Part shown: positions 5,583 to 12,763 of the stretch, one piece after another | Layout of the letters: each line of letters begins with the position of its first letter | Position numbering within the stretch: the stretch's first letter is position 1 | Source: CAZBGL01 sp964491375 | GTDB lineage: Bacteria; Desulfobacterota; Deferrisomatia; Deferrisomatales; Deferrisomataceae | NCBI GenBank assembly: GCA_964491375.1 | Contig: CAZBGL010000237.1 | Span: 1 to 13,494 of the forward strand | Length of the DNA stretch: 13,494 nucleotides | Direction of reading: 5' to 3' | Notes under the pieces: generated by a model | What the model was told of the DNA's origin: nothing | What the model saw: only the letters and a program-made list of their open reading frames with translations | Database searches by the model: none | Made by a program: the position numbers and the translations under genes

Positions 5583-6503
5583 GTGAGCGCGCGTCTCCTG
5601 GCGGCGGGTTTCCTGGTGCTCGTGTGGGCCGGGCCGGTGCTCGGCGTGCGGGTGCCGGAGCGGGTGGAGGTCCGGTGCGAGGCGCTGACCCTGGCGGACC
5701 TGGTGCCCGATGCGCCCGCGTCGTGGAGCCGGGTACGCCTGGGGCCGGCCCCCCGCCCCGGACGGAGCCGGGTGCTGAGCGGCGCGTGGGTCCGGCAGCG
5801 GGCCGGTGCGGTGGGGGCGGCAGAGGAACTGGAACTTCCCGAGCAGATCGTCGTGGAGCGGCCGGGCCGCGAGATCGGCCGGGAGCGGCTCGTGCGCGCG
5901 GCCCTGGACGCCCTGAAGGCGCGCCTGGGCGGGGACGAGGAGGTCCGGGTGCTGGGGGTGGGCCTGCCGGCCCCGGTGCCCGAGGGGGAGGTGGACCTCG
6001 TGCCGCGGCTGCCCCGAGGCCCGGTCCCGTCGCCCGCCACCGTGTGGGTGGACGTACGGGTGGACGGGGTGCGTAAGGGGAGGGGGTGGGTGAGGGTGGA
6101 GATCCTGCGGGCCCGGCCGGTGGTGGTGTTGGCCCGGGACGTGCGGCGGGGCGAGGTGCTCTCGGCCGACGACGTGGAGGTGAAGCCCGCGTCGCCCGGG
6201 GGGAGACCGGGGCTTGCGGACCCGCGGGCCGTGCTGGGAAAGCGGCTGCGCCGGACGCTGCGGGCCGGGGCGGTTCTGACCGAGCGGGACGTGGAGACGG
6301 TGCCCGTGGTGGAGCGGGGTGACCTGGTTCGGCTCGTTGCCCGGGTGGGCGCGATCACCGCGACCACGCTCGGCCGCGCCGTGGAGGCCGCGGGCATCGG
6401 CGAGCGGGTCCGTGTGGAGAACCTGTCCAGCGGCCGTACGGTGGCCGGTGTCGTGCGGGAGGCCGGGGTGGTGGACGTGACGCCCGGGGCCGGGAGGAGG
6501 TAG
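5583..6503 (+). CDS. flgA: FlgA, P-ring assembly chaperone
   Basis: FlgA is a periplasmic chaperone that helps FlgI assemble into the P ring around the rod. The 306-residue product opens with a Sec signal peptide (about residues 1-21, ending PVLG). The conserved region is C-terminal: a SAF-like domain around RPVVVLARDVRRGEVLSADD, followed by VLGKRLRRTLRAGAVLTERD, then RGDLVRLVARVGAITATTLG and ENLSSGRTVAGVV, the standard FlgA ending. The N-terminal half is poorly conserved in the family, and here it is rich in Arg, Val and Gly. The GTG start lies 3 bp after the flgG stop and uses an AGAGG site within the end of flgG. flgH and flgI follow, so the ring genes are grouped with their chaperone. Confidence 0.92.
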   Translation: MSARLLAAGFLVLVWAGPVLGVRVPERVEVRCEALTLADLVPDAPASWSRVRLGPAPRPGRSRVLSGAWVRQRAGAVGAAEELELPEQIVVERPGREIGRERLVRAALDALKARLGGDEEVRVLGVGLPAPVPEGEVDLVPRLPRGPVPSPATVWVDVRVDGVRKGRGWVRVEILRARPVVVLARDVRRGEVLSADDVEVKPASPGGRPGLADPRAVLGKRLRRTLRAGAVLTERDVETVPVVERGDLVRLVARVGAITATTLGRAVEAAGIGERVRVENLSSGRTVAGVVREAGVVDVTPGAGRR

Positions 6504-6505
6504 GC

Positions 6506-7204
6506 ATGCGATGGGCGGTGTGGTGTGTCGTTGCCGTGTTCCTGGGAGGATGTTCCCGGCCGTACCTGGCCGAGCCCCCCTGGCCCCCTCCGACCCCCTT
6601 GGCCCGCGCCCCCGGGGATGGGGGCGCCCCCGCCCAGCCCACCAGCCTATGGCGGGAGAGCGCCCCCCTGGCGCGCCTGTACCGGGACCACCGGGCCTTT
6701 GCCGTGGGCGATCTGGTGACGGTGATCGTGATCGAGAGCGCCGAGGCCACCCGGGAGGCGAGCACCGATGTGAGCCGTGACACCCAGGTGTCGGCCGGGG
6801 TGTCGAGCTTTCTGGGCATGCCCAGCCACTACGGCCTGCCCGACCTGTACCGCTCGGGCGGGTTCAGCCCCACCGTGGGGGCCAAGACCTCCAACAGCTT
6901 CAAGGGGAGCGGCGCCACCAAACAGCGGGACGAGCTCAAGATGCGCGTGACCGCCCGGGTGGTCCACGTGCTGGACGACGGGAACCTGGTGATCGAAGGT
7001 CGTCGCCAAGTGAAAGTGAACGACGACACGCAGTACCTGTACGTGCGCGGGATCGTGAGGCCGCAGGACATCTCGGCGGACAACACGGTGAGCTCGATCG
7101 CGCTCGCCGACGCCCAGATCCTGTACGGCGGCAAGGGCCTGGTCGCGAGCCAGCAGAGGCCCGGCTGGATGTACCGGATCCTGGACGCGGTGTGGCCGTT
7201 CTGA
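6506..7204 (+). CDS. flgH: FlgH, flagellar L-ring lipoprotein
   Basis: FlgH forms the L ring, the outer-membrane bushing for the rod. The 232-residue product has a lipoprotein signal peptide with the lipobox LGGC, so cysteine 16 is the predicted lipidated first residue. A proline-rich linker follows (about 20-45), then the FlgH domain: YRDHRAFAVGDLVTVIVIES, a TSNSFKGSGATKQRDELKMR block, VLDDGNLVIEGRRQVKVNDD, and the very conserved VRGIVRPQDISADNTVSS. It ends GWMYRILDAVWPF, the usual type of aromatic C-terminus. The ATG has a GGGAGGAGG site (6492-6500) lying in the end of flgA. Length and motifs are normal for the family. Confidence 0.97.
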   Translation: MRWAVWCVVAVFLGGCSRPYLAEPPWPPPTPLARAPGDGGAPAQPTSLWRESAPLARLYRDHRAFAVGDLVTVIVIESAEATREASTDVSRDTQVSAGVSSFLGMPSHYGLPDLYRSGGFSPTVGAKTSNSFKGSGATKQRDELKMRVTARVVHVLDDGNLVIEGRRQVKVNDDTQYLYVRGIVRPQDISADNTVSSIALADAQILYGGKGLVASQQRPGWMYRILDAVWPF

Positions 7205-7215
7205 CGGAGGGTCCC

Positions 7216-8310
7216 ATGCGAGGATGGACCGTTGCGGTTCTGGCGACGCTTCTCTTTTCGGGGCACGCGCTCGGCGCCGTACGGATCAAGGACATCGCCC
7301 GGGTGGACGGGGTGCGCAACAACCAGCTCATCGGCTACGGGCTCGTGGTGGGGCTGAACGGTACAGGGGACAAGTCCGGCGTGGAGTTCACGGTGCAGTC
7401 CACGGCCAACCTGCTCGAGCGCCTGGGGGTGTCGGTGTCGCCCCGGGACATCAAGCTCAAGAACGTGGCCGCCGTGATCGTGACCGCCACGCTCCCGCCG
7501 TTTGCCCGGGCGGGCCAGCGGGTGGACGTGACCGTTTCGTCCATCGGGGATGCCAAGAGCCTCCAGGGTGGAACGCTGCTCCTCACCCCCCTGCGGGCCC
7601 CCAACGGTGAGGTGTACGCCGTGGCGCAGGGCGCGGTGCTGATCGGTGGGTTCGGGGCCCAGGCGGCCGGAGGGGGCGTGCAGCAGAACCACCCCACGGT
7701 GGGCCGGATCCCGGGAGGGGCCCTGCTCGAGCGGGACGCCCCCCTTCCGGACCTCCGGGAGGGGTATGTGGATCTGGTGTTGAACCGCCCGGATTTCACC
7801 ACCGCGGCCCGGCTCGCCCAGGCGGTGAACGGGGCCTTCGGCCCGAACGCCGCCCAGGCCCTGGATGCGGGGCGGGTACGGGTATGGGTGCCCCAGGATC
7901 GTGTCGGCGACCCGGTGGGGTTCCTGGCCGCCCTGGAGGCCGTTCCCGTTGAGCCGGACGCGGTGGCTCGGGTGGTGGTGGACGAGCGCACCGGCACGGT
8001 GGTCATGGGCCAGGAGGTGCGCATCCGGCCCGTGGCCATCAGCCACGGAAACCTCACGGTCCAGGTGAGGCCCTATCTCGAGGTCAGCCAGCCCGCGCCC
8101 CTTTCGGCCGGACAGACCGTGGCCCGGGAGCGGGCCGAGGTGACCGTGACGGAGGAGGAGGCCCGGGTCCTGTTGCTGGAGCCGGGCGAGAGCCTGGCCA
8201 GCCTGGTCCGGGCCCTGAACGCCCTGGGCGTGAGCCCCCGGGACCTGGTGGCCATTTTCCAGGCTCTGAAGGCGGCCGGTGCCCTTCAGGCCGAGCTGGA
8301 CGTTCTGTGA
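7216..8310 (+). CDS. flgI: FlgI, flagellar P-ring protein
   Basis: FlgI forms the P ring in the peptidoglycan layer, working with the L ring as a bearing. The product is 364 residues, the family norm. A Sec signal peptide (about residues 1-20, ending HALG before AVRIKD) is followed by signature stretches VRNNQLIGYGLVVGLNGTGD, then DIKLKNVAAVIVTATLPPFA, VDVTVSSIGDAKSLQGGTLL and LTPLRAPNGEVYAVAQGAV, all typical of FlgI. The C-terminal SLASLVRALNALGVSPRDLV and IFQALKAAGALQAEL are also conserved. I chose the ATG at 7216 because it has ACGGAGGG just ahead and starts a proper signal peptide; an earlier in-frame start at 7192 lies inside flgH and would spoil the signal peptide. The gap to flgH is 11 bp. 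Confidence 0.97.
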   Translation: MRGWTVAVLATLLFSGHALGAVRIKDIARVDGVRNNQLIGYGLVVGLNGTGDKSGVEFTVQSTANLLERLGVSVSPRDIKLKNVAAVIVTATLPPFARAGQRVDVTVSSIGDAKSLQGGTLLLTPLRAPNGEVYAVAQGAVLIGGFGAQAAGGGVQQNHPTVGRIPGGALLERDAPLPDLREGYVDLVLNRPDFTTAARLAQAVNGAFGPNAAQALDAGRVRVWVPQDRVGDPVGFLAALEAVPVEPDAVARVVVDERTGTVVMGQEVRIRPVAISHGNLTVQVRPYLEVSQPAPLSAGQTVARERAEVTVTEEEARVLLLEPGESLASLVRALNALGVSPRDLVAIFQALKAAGALQAELDVL

Positions 8311-8317
8311 GGTTGCC

Positions 8318-8797
8318 ATGGACGGGATCGCGGGCCTGGGAGCCGCGGTGGCAGGCGTGCGGTACGCCCCCCTTCCACGGGACCTGGAGGGCGCGTGCCG
8401 AGCCCTGGAGAGGGAGTTCGCGTTGCTGGTGTTCCGCACCATGCGCAGGGCCATGGTGCCCCGATCCTCGAAGGGATCGAGCGCTTTCGCCCGGGAGACG
8501 GCCTACGGCCTGCTGGACGCCCAGTGGGCCGACCTGGCCAGCCGGGGGGAGGGGCTCGGCCTGTGGAAGGCCATGCTTCGCCAGCTCGGGGGTGCCGTAA
8601 AGGAAACCCGTGCCGGGGCCGATCAGGAACGCGGGGGAGAGCCCCACCGCACGGAGGCGGAGGATGAACCGCAGGGAGGTGCTGGAATACCTGGTGCAGG
8701 TACTGGGCGTGCGCGATCCGCACCGGCTGCGGCGCCTGGCGCGCGAGTACCTGGCGTACCAGCGGCGGCGGGCCGCGTGCTGGACCGTTCGGCCTGA
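8318..8797 (+). CDS. flgJ: FlgJ, rod-binding domain only, with overlapping tail
   Basis: FlgJ caps or scaffolds the growing rod in the periplasm. Only the N-terminal rod-binding domain is present (about residues 20-92: LEREFALLVFRTMRRAMVPR, then SAFARETAYGLLDAQWADL and GLWKAMLRQLG). The muramidase domain of enterobacterial FlgJ is missing, as is common outside that group. The ATG at 8318 has a GAGG site at the flgI stop. After about residue 115 the frame runs to a stop at 8797 while overlapping the 54-residue ORF by 134 bp. There its codons lose the GC-ending bias and read as a low-complexity Ala-Gly-Pro tail, so those final residues are probably shaped by the other gene. Codon bias holds in this frame up to about 8663, which argues against a sequencing frameshift earlier. 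Confidence 0.85.
   Translation: MDGIAGLGAAVAGVRYAPLPRDLEGACRALEREFALLVFRTMRRAMVPRSSKGSSAFARETAYGLLDAQWADLASRGEGLGLWKAMLRQLGGAVKETRAGADQERGGEPHRTEAEDEPQGGAGIPGAGTGRARSAPAAAPGARVPGVPAAAGRVLDRSA
8598..8625 (+). promoter_or_regulatory. Candidate sigma-28 (FliA) promoter inside flgJ
   Basis: TAAA at 8598-8601 and GCCGATCA at 8618-8625 are 16 nt apart. The known FliA consensus is TAAA-N15-GCCGATAA, so the -10 box matches 7 of 8 and the spacing is one longer. The predicted start near 8632 leaves about 30 nt before the ATG at 8664, with a GGAGGCGGAGG ribosome site between. TAAA is very rare in this GC-rich window, which makes the pair stand out. It would give ORF-flgM-flgN-flgK-flgL-fliW a late-class promoter. 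Confidence 0.6.
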
Positions 8798-8828
8798 GCC
8801 GCTGAGGAGGGGACTGATCAGACCATGA
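8664..8828 (+). CDS. Unrecognised 54-residue basic protein between flgJ and flgM
   Basis: I do not recognise this protein. It is 54 residues, with about 13 arginines, and starts with a likely helix MNRREVLEYLVQVLGV, followed by HRLRRLAREYLAYQRRR, so it looks like a short two-helix cationic protein with no signal peptide. Four points support it as real: a strong GGAGGCGGAGG site just upstream; about 90 % G or C at codon third positions over the first 40 codons, while the flgJ frame loses that bias in the same stretch; an ATGA overlap of its stop with the flgM start; and a candidate sigma-28 promoter ending 38 nt ahead. It overlaps the flgJ frame by 134 bp. It could assist FlgM or FlgN, or simply be a leader ORF coupling translation to flgM. 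It is worth checking for homologues in the same slot. Confidence 0.68.
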   Translation: MNRREVLEYLVQVLGVRDPHRLRRLAREYLAYQRRRAACWTVRPEPLRRGLIRP

Positions 8829-9133
8829 AGATCCGCGATCGTTATACACGGGGTGTGGCGGGCGCCCCTGTTCCCCGGACGGAGCGGAGGATCCGGGCCG
8901 CAGAAGGGCCGGAGCGCGCCGGAACCCCGCTGGACCGGGTCCAGATCTCCGAGCGGGGCCGAGAGATCCGGCGGGCCCGGGTGCTCGCCCTGACCGCCCC
9001 GGACGTCCGGGAGGATCTGGTCGAGGAGATCCTCGCCCAGATCGAACAGGGGGAGTACCGGGTTTCGGGTGCGGAGGTGGTGCCCAAGCTGATCCGGGAG
9101 CACTGGATGCTCGCCAGGGGGACGATGCCATGA
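8825..9133 (+). CDS. flgM: FlgM, anti-sigma-28 factor
   Basis: FlgM binds and holds the flagellar sigma factor FliA (sigma-28) until the hook is complete, then is exported, releasing late gene expression. The 102-residue product has a disordered-looking basic N-terminal half and the conserved C-terminal sigma-binding region: LDRVQISERGREIRRARVLA, then APDVREDLVEEILAQIEQGE and YRVSGAEVVPKLI. This matches the family pattern D-x-V-x-IS, P-x-VR, V-x-x-I, I-x-x-GxY closely. The ATG overlaps the stop of the 54-residue ORF (ATGA), with AGGAGGGG 13 nt ahead, so it may depend on translation of that ORF. Its stop overlaps flgN (ATGA). Lying behind a candidate sigma-28 promoter would close a negative feedback loop. 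Confidence 0.93.
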   Translation: MKIRDRYTRGVAGAPVPRTERRIRAAEGPERAGTPLDRVQISERGREIRRARVLALTAPDVREDLVEEILAQIEQGEYRVSGAEVVPKLIREHWMLARGTMP

Positions 9134-9543
9134 TCCGCAGGGCGGACTGGCCGGAACGGTTCGCGGCCGCGGCCGAGGCCCAGGCAGCGGCGTGCGAAAC
9201 GCTGGCAACGCTCCTGCGGCAGGTGCGGGAGGCCCTGGCACAGGGAGACCCGTCGTCGGTGGAGCCCCTGCTGACGGGGGCTCGCGAACTCGTGGAGCGT
9301 GTACACCGCGCACCGTGTCCGGCCGTTCCAGGCCGGGTCGGTGGGGCACGGCGGGTCCGCCGGGCCGTGGAGCGGCTTCAGGATGCCCTGGAGGCGCTCC
9401 TCCGGGAGCGGGCGATCCTCTGGGCCTCGGTGAGGCACGGCCAGATGGTGACCGAGCAACTGCTCCGGGCAGCCGGGGCGGTGGAGGGCTACGGCCCCGG
9501 CCGAACGTTGGAGGCGGCCGGGCGAGCGGTGCACCGGGCATAG
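9130..9543 (+). CDS. flgN: FlgN-family export chaperone for FlgK and FlgL
   Basis: FlgN is a cytoplasmic chaperone that keeps the hook-filament junction proteins FlgK and FlgL unfolded and delivers them to the export gate. The 137-residue product is almost wholly helical, with heptad-like spacing in ETLATLLRQVREALAQGD and RRVRRAVERLQDALEALLRE, followed by RAILWASVRHGQMVTEQLLR. Sequence conservation is low across this family; the call leans on size, helical pattern and position directly between flgM and flgK. The start overlaps the flgM stop as ATGA. The final residues (GPGRTLEAAGRAVHRA) form a basic tail. I see no alternative assignment that fits the position better. Confidence 0.82.
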   Translation: MIRRADWPERFAAAAEAQAAACETLATLLRQVREALAQGDPSSVEPLLTGARELVERVHRAPCPAVPGRVGGARRVRRAVERLQDALEALLRERAILWASVRHGQMVTEQLLRAAGAVEGYGPGRTLEAAGRAVHRA

Positions 9544-9552
9544 GGGCAGGTC

Positions 9553-11535
9553 ATGGCCAATATCTTCTTCGGCCTGAACATCGGTCGTTCGGCGCTGCTG
9601 GCCCACCAGACGGCCCTGGACGTGACAGGCCACAACCTGGCCAACGTGAACACCGAGGGGTACTCCCGTCAGCGGGTGGATCTCGAGGCCGCGCTTCCCT
9701 CCATGACGCCCCAGGGGAGCATCGGGACCGGCGTGAACGCGGACCGGATCCAGCGGATGCACCTGGGCTACCTGGAACGGCACATCGCCCGGACGTCGTC
9801 CGGCAGGTCCTACGCCACGGTGCTGGCACGGGGCTTGGAGCAGATCGAGGCCGCTCTGGACGAGCCCTCTGACCAGGGTCTGGGAGCGGCCCTCACCGAG
9901 TTCTGGAACGCTTGGGACGCTCTGGCCGCCCGCCCGGCCGACCTTGCGCTCCGGGCCCAGGCCCTGGACCGGGCACAGAACCTGGCGCGCGTCTACAACG
10001 ACAAGATCGAGAGCATTCGCTCGCTAGAAAGCCGGTTCGACGAGGCCATCGGGGACATGCTGGACGACGTGAACGCGCTGCTCGGCGAGCTGGCCGATCT
10101 GAACCACGCCGTGGCGCGGGCCGAGGCGGGCCGGTCCCCGGCCAACGACCTCCGGGACCAGCGGGACCGGGTGGTGCGGCAGATCGCGGAAAAGCTCGGC
10201 GTCGAGGTCGAGGAGGAGGGGAACTTCCTCAACGTGAAGGTCGCTGGGGGCGGCCCCTATCTGGTGTACGGAGCCCAGGCCCTGGAGATCGAGGCCGAGC
10301 GGGACGAGAGGGGCTTCCTCACCGGCTTCCACGTGGACACGGCGCCGATCACGGTGGACACCGGCGAACTCGGGGCCATGCTCGCCCTGCGGGACGATCT
10401 GGCCCCGGATCTGCGGGAGGACCTGGCCGAGTGGATGGCCACGATCACCGACCGGATCAATGCGCTCCACCGCCAGGGCACCGACCGGGAAGGCCGCGCG
10501 GGGCGGAACCTGTTCGTGTGGTCCGGGGAGGCCGAGAGCGTGGCCGTGGCCCCGAGCACGGGCATCCGGAAGGTGGAGGTCGGAGCCGCGCTGGAGACCG
10601 GTACCCACCGGCTGGAGGTCCAGGTGACCGGGTTCAAGGACGTTGCGGACCGCGCCACCCTGAGCGGGATCACGCTCTCGGTGGGCGGCGGGACCTACAA
10701 CGGCCCGCAGACCGTGGGGCTCGACTACCACGCCAAGGTCACGTCCGTGGACACGGCCAACGGCCGGGTCACGCTCCGCCTCTACAGGGGGGACGAAGCG
10801 GTGGGTGAGGCCCAGACCGGATCGGCAGGGGATACGCTCACGTGGACCGTGGACGGAAGGACCTTCACGGCCGATCTGGACAGCGGGCTCGACGTGTCGT
10901 CCCTGGAGGAAGGGGACCGGACCAACGGCCAGGTGACCACCGGCACGGTGAGCCTGGACGGGGGCGCGGTCCAGGCGCTGGACGTGACCGCGAGCGGGGA
11001 GATCAAGATCGAGTTCACGGGCGGCGGCGACCAGGGGTTCACACCGGGCGGCACGGCCACCCTGTACTTCACCGGCGATCCCTTTTCCACGGCCACCTTC
11101 ACGGTGTACGGCCCGGCGGCCCAGATGTCGGTGGACGCCACGGTGGCGGCCGACACGGACCGGCTGGCCGCCGGGTACGACCCGCAGGGGGGGGCGGCCG
11201 CGCCCGGCGACGGCGAGAACGCCCGCCGCATCGCGGACATCGCCCAGAGCCTCGTCTTCGAGGCGGTGGACGAGACCGCCGCGGGGTTCCTGGGACGCAT
11301 CGTTCAGTCCCTGGGAAGCCGGGGGCGGGACGCCCGGGTCCTCGAGGAGAGCCAGAACACGCTGCTCCTCCAGTTGGAGGCCCAGCGCGAGAGCGTGTCC
11401 GGGGTCAACCTGGACGAGGAGATGGTCCGCCTCATCCAGTACCAGCGGGGCTTCGAGGCGGCGGCGCGTTTCCTCACCACGGTGGACGCCATGATCGAGA
11501 CCCTGATCAACCGGGTGGGTCTGGTGGGCCGGTAG
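9553..11535 (+). CDS. flgK: FlgK, hook-filament junction protein (HAP1) with large inserted domain
   Basis: FlgK is the first junction protein, joining hook to filament; it is exported by the flagellar apparatus. At 660 residues it exceeds the roughly 550 of typical FlgK. The N-terminus has NIFFGLNIGRSALLAHQTAL and the motif HNLANVNTEGYSRQRVDLEA. The conserved helical D1 region follows, including SPANDLRDQRDRVVRQIAEK. The C-terminus carries SGVNLDEEMVRLIQYQRGFE and the helix ending ETLINRVG. Residues from about 340 to 525 form a Thr/Gly/Asp-rich, strand-dominated insert (for example TGTHRLEVQVTGF and VSLDGGAVQALDV), which would project outward from the junction like the variable domains of flagellins. 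The ATG follows AGGGGCAGG, 9 bp after flgN. Confidence 0.96.
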   Translation: MANIFFGLNIGRSALLAHQTALDVTGHNLANVNTEGYSRQRVDLEAALPSMTPQGSIGTGVNADRIQRMHLGYLERHIARTSSGRSYATVLARGLEQIEAALDEPSDQGLGAALTEFWNAWDALAARPADLALRAQALDRAQNLARVYNDKIESIRSLESRFDEAIGDMLDDVNALLGELADLNHAVARAEAGRSPANDLRDQRDRVVRQIAEKLGVEVEEEGNFLNVKVAGGGPYLVYGAQALEIEAERDERGFLTGFHVDTAPITVDTGELGAMLALRDDLAPDLREDLAEWMATITDRINALHRQGTDREGRAGRNLFVWSGEAESVAVAPSTGIRKVEVGAALETGTHRLEVQVTGFKDVADRATLSGITLSVGGGTYNGPQTVGLDYHAKVTSVDTANGRVTLRLYRGDEAVGEAQTGSAGDTLTWTVDGRTFTADLDSGLDVSSLEEGDRTNGQVTTGTVSLDGGAVQALDVTASGEIKIEFTGGGDQGFTPGGTATLYFTGDPFSTATFTVYGPAAQMSVDATVAADTDRLAAGYDPQGGAAAPGDGENARRIADIAQSLVFEAVDETAAGFLGRIVQSLGSRGRDARVLEESQNTLLLQLEAQRESVSGVNLDEEMVRLIQYQRGFEAAARFLTTVDAMIETLINRVGLVGR

Positions 11536-11546
11536 GAGGCTGAGCC

Positions 11547-12740
11547 GTGCGCGTGACCCAGAAAAGCCTGCAGGACACCTGGGTCCGGGACATCCAGCGG
11601 AGGCTGGAGAACCTGGACCGCCTGAACCGCCAGATCGGGTCCGGGCAGAAGGTGGAACGGCCTTCCGACGCCCCGGCCGGCGCGGCCCGCATCGTGCGGA
11701 TCGAGGACGTGGTGGCCCGCAACGAGCAGTACCTGAAGAACATCGAGGAGGCCCTGGCGGTTCACCGTTCCACCGACACCGCCCTGGAGCAGGCCTACAA
11801 CCATCTGATGCGGGCCAAGACCCTGGCGGTGGAGGCCGCCAACGCGGCCAGCGTGCCCGTGAGCGGGAGTTTCGCCGCCCTGGCCGACGAGGTGGCGGAC
11901 ATCCGGACGGGAATCCTCCAGATCGCGCTGACACGGCACGAGAGCGAGTACCTGTTCGGGGGCACGGCCGGCCAGGTGGCCCCCTTCCAGCAGGAAGGGG
12001 GAGCCTACCGGTATCAGGGGAACTCCGGCCGCCTGCGCGTGAACATCGGCAACGGGTTGAGCGTGGCCGTGAACCTCCCGGGCGACCTGGCGTTCCGCGA
12101 GACCGAGGCCCGCAGTTCCTCCTTCGACAACGGCCAGGTGGTCCTGTCGTCGGACGTGACGTTCACGGTCTCGGACGGATCCGAAGAGGTGGACATCACG
12201 ATCTCGTCCGGCACGTACACGCTGTCCCAGATCGCCGCCTCGGTGAACCAGCGGATCGCGGAGTACGAGAACACCAACGGGAAGGACCTGAACGTGACCG
12301 CGCGCGCCAACGGGGACGGCACCTGGTCCCTGGTGATCGAGGATACCGAAGAGGGGGGCGAGATCACGGTGAGCGGGGCCGGGGACCTGGGGATCGCCTC
12401 CGGCACGAAGAACCTGTTCGGCCTGCTGGACGACCTGGAGGAGGCCCTGAGGGCCGAGGACCCGGACCAGGTGGCCGGGCTCCTGGACCGCCTCGACCGG
12501 GCTCTCAACGACCTCCTGACCCAGCGGGGCCTGGTCGGGTCCCGCACCCGCAACCTGGAACGGGCCCGGGAACGCCTGGAGGCGTTCAACCTTTCGGCCG
12601 AACGTCTTCGTGCCGATATTGAAGGGGTGGACCTGCCCGAGGCGGTCATGCGCCTGAGCGCCGAGGAGCAGGCCTACCAGACGGCCCTGGCCGCCGGGGC
12701 CCGGCTGTTCAACGTTTCCATCCTGGACTTCCTGCGGTGA
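11547..12740 (+). CDS. flgL: FlgL, hook-filament junction protein (HAP3)
   Basis: FlgL is the second junction protein, between FlgK and flagellin. The 397-residue product has flagellin-like ends: an N-terminal helix MRVTQKSLQDTWVRDIQRRL with SGQKVERPSDAPAGAARIVR, and a C-terminal VDLPEAVMRLSAEEQAYQTA followed by ALAAGARLFNVSILDFL. It also has the FlgL-type EYLFGGTAGQVAPF. Between about residues 203 and 283 lies an extra strand-rich block (DVTFTVSDGSEEVDITISSG, then TYTLSQIAASVNQRIA, then LNVTARANGDGTWSLVIED) that resembles the flagellin hook IN motif normally seen in FliD and flagellins. The GTG start at 11547 follows TAGGAGGC at the flgK stop, 11 bp away. The following fliW starts 23 bp after its stop. 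Confidence 0.95.
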   Translation: MRVTQKSLQDTWVRDIQRRLENLDRLNRQIGSGQKVERPSDAPAGAARIVRIEDVVARNEQYLKNIEEALAVHRSTDTALEQAYNHLMRAKTLAVEAANAASVPVSGSFAALADEVADIRTGILQIALTRHESEYLFGGTAGQVAPFQQEGGAYRYQGNSGRLRVNIGNGLSVAVNLPGDLAFRETEARSSSFDNGQVVLSSDVTFTVSDGSEEVDITISSGTYTLSQIAASVNQRIAEYENTNGKDLNVTARANGDGTWSLVIEDTEEGGEITVSGAGDLGIASGTKNLFGLLDDLEEALRAEDPDQVAGLLDRLDRALNDLLTQRGLVGSRTRNLERARERLEAFNLSAERLRADIEGVDLPEAVMRLSAEEQAYQTALAAGARLFNVSILDFLR

Positions 12741-12763
12741 GGTCCCGACGAGGAGGAGAAGCG

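Noticed and set aside
4802..6076. 424-codon + strand frame across flgG and flgA
   Set aside because: It is out of frame with two unmistakable flagellar genes and reads as Gly/Arg-rich low complexity.
8413..8426. GG-N10-GC spacing resembling sigma-54 inside flgJ
   Set aside because: The flanks (GGGAGTT) do not match TGGCAYR, and it lies in conserved coding sequence.
6829..8454. 541-codon minus-strand frame opposite flgH and flgI
   Set aside because: No recognisable domains, and it opposes highly conserved genes on the + strand.
8632..8667. Frameshift at a G-run making flgJ end at an ATGA joint with the 54-residue ORF
   Set aside because: The alternative frame is open to that TGA, but its codons there end mostly in A or C, while the flgJ frame keeps strong GC endings to about 8663. 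The overlap model fits better.
10024..11934. 636-codon minus-strand frame opposite flgK and flgL
   Set aside because: Antisense shadow; no ribosome site or motif, and flgK is certain in the other strand.
12612..12619. GCCGATAT, a sigma-28 -10-like box inside flgL
   Set aside because: No TAAA-like -35 box at 14-16 nt upstream, and it is within conserved FlgL coding sequence.
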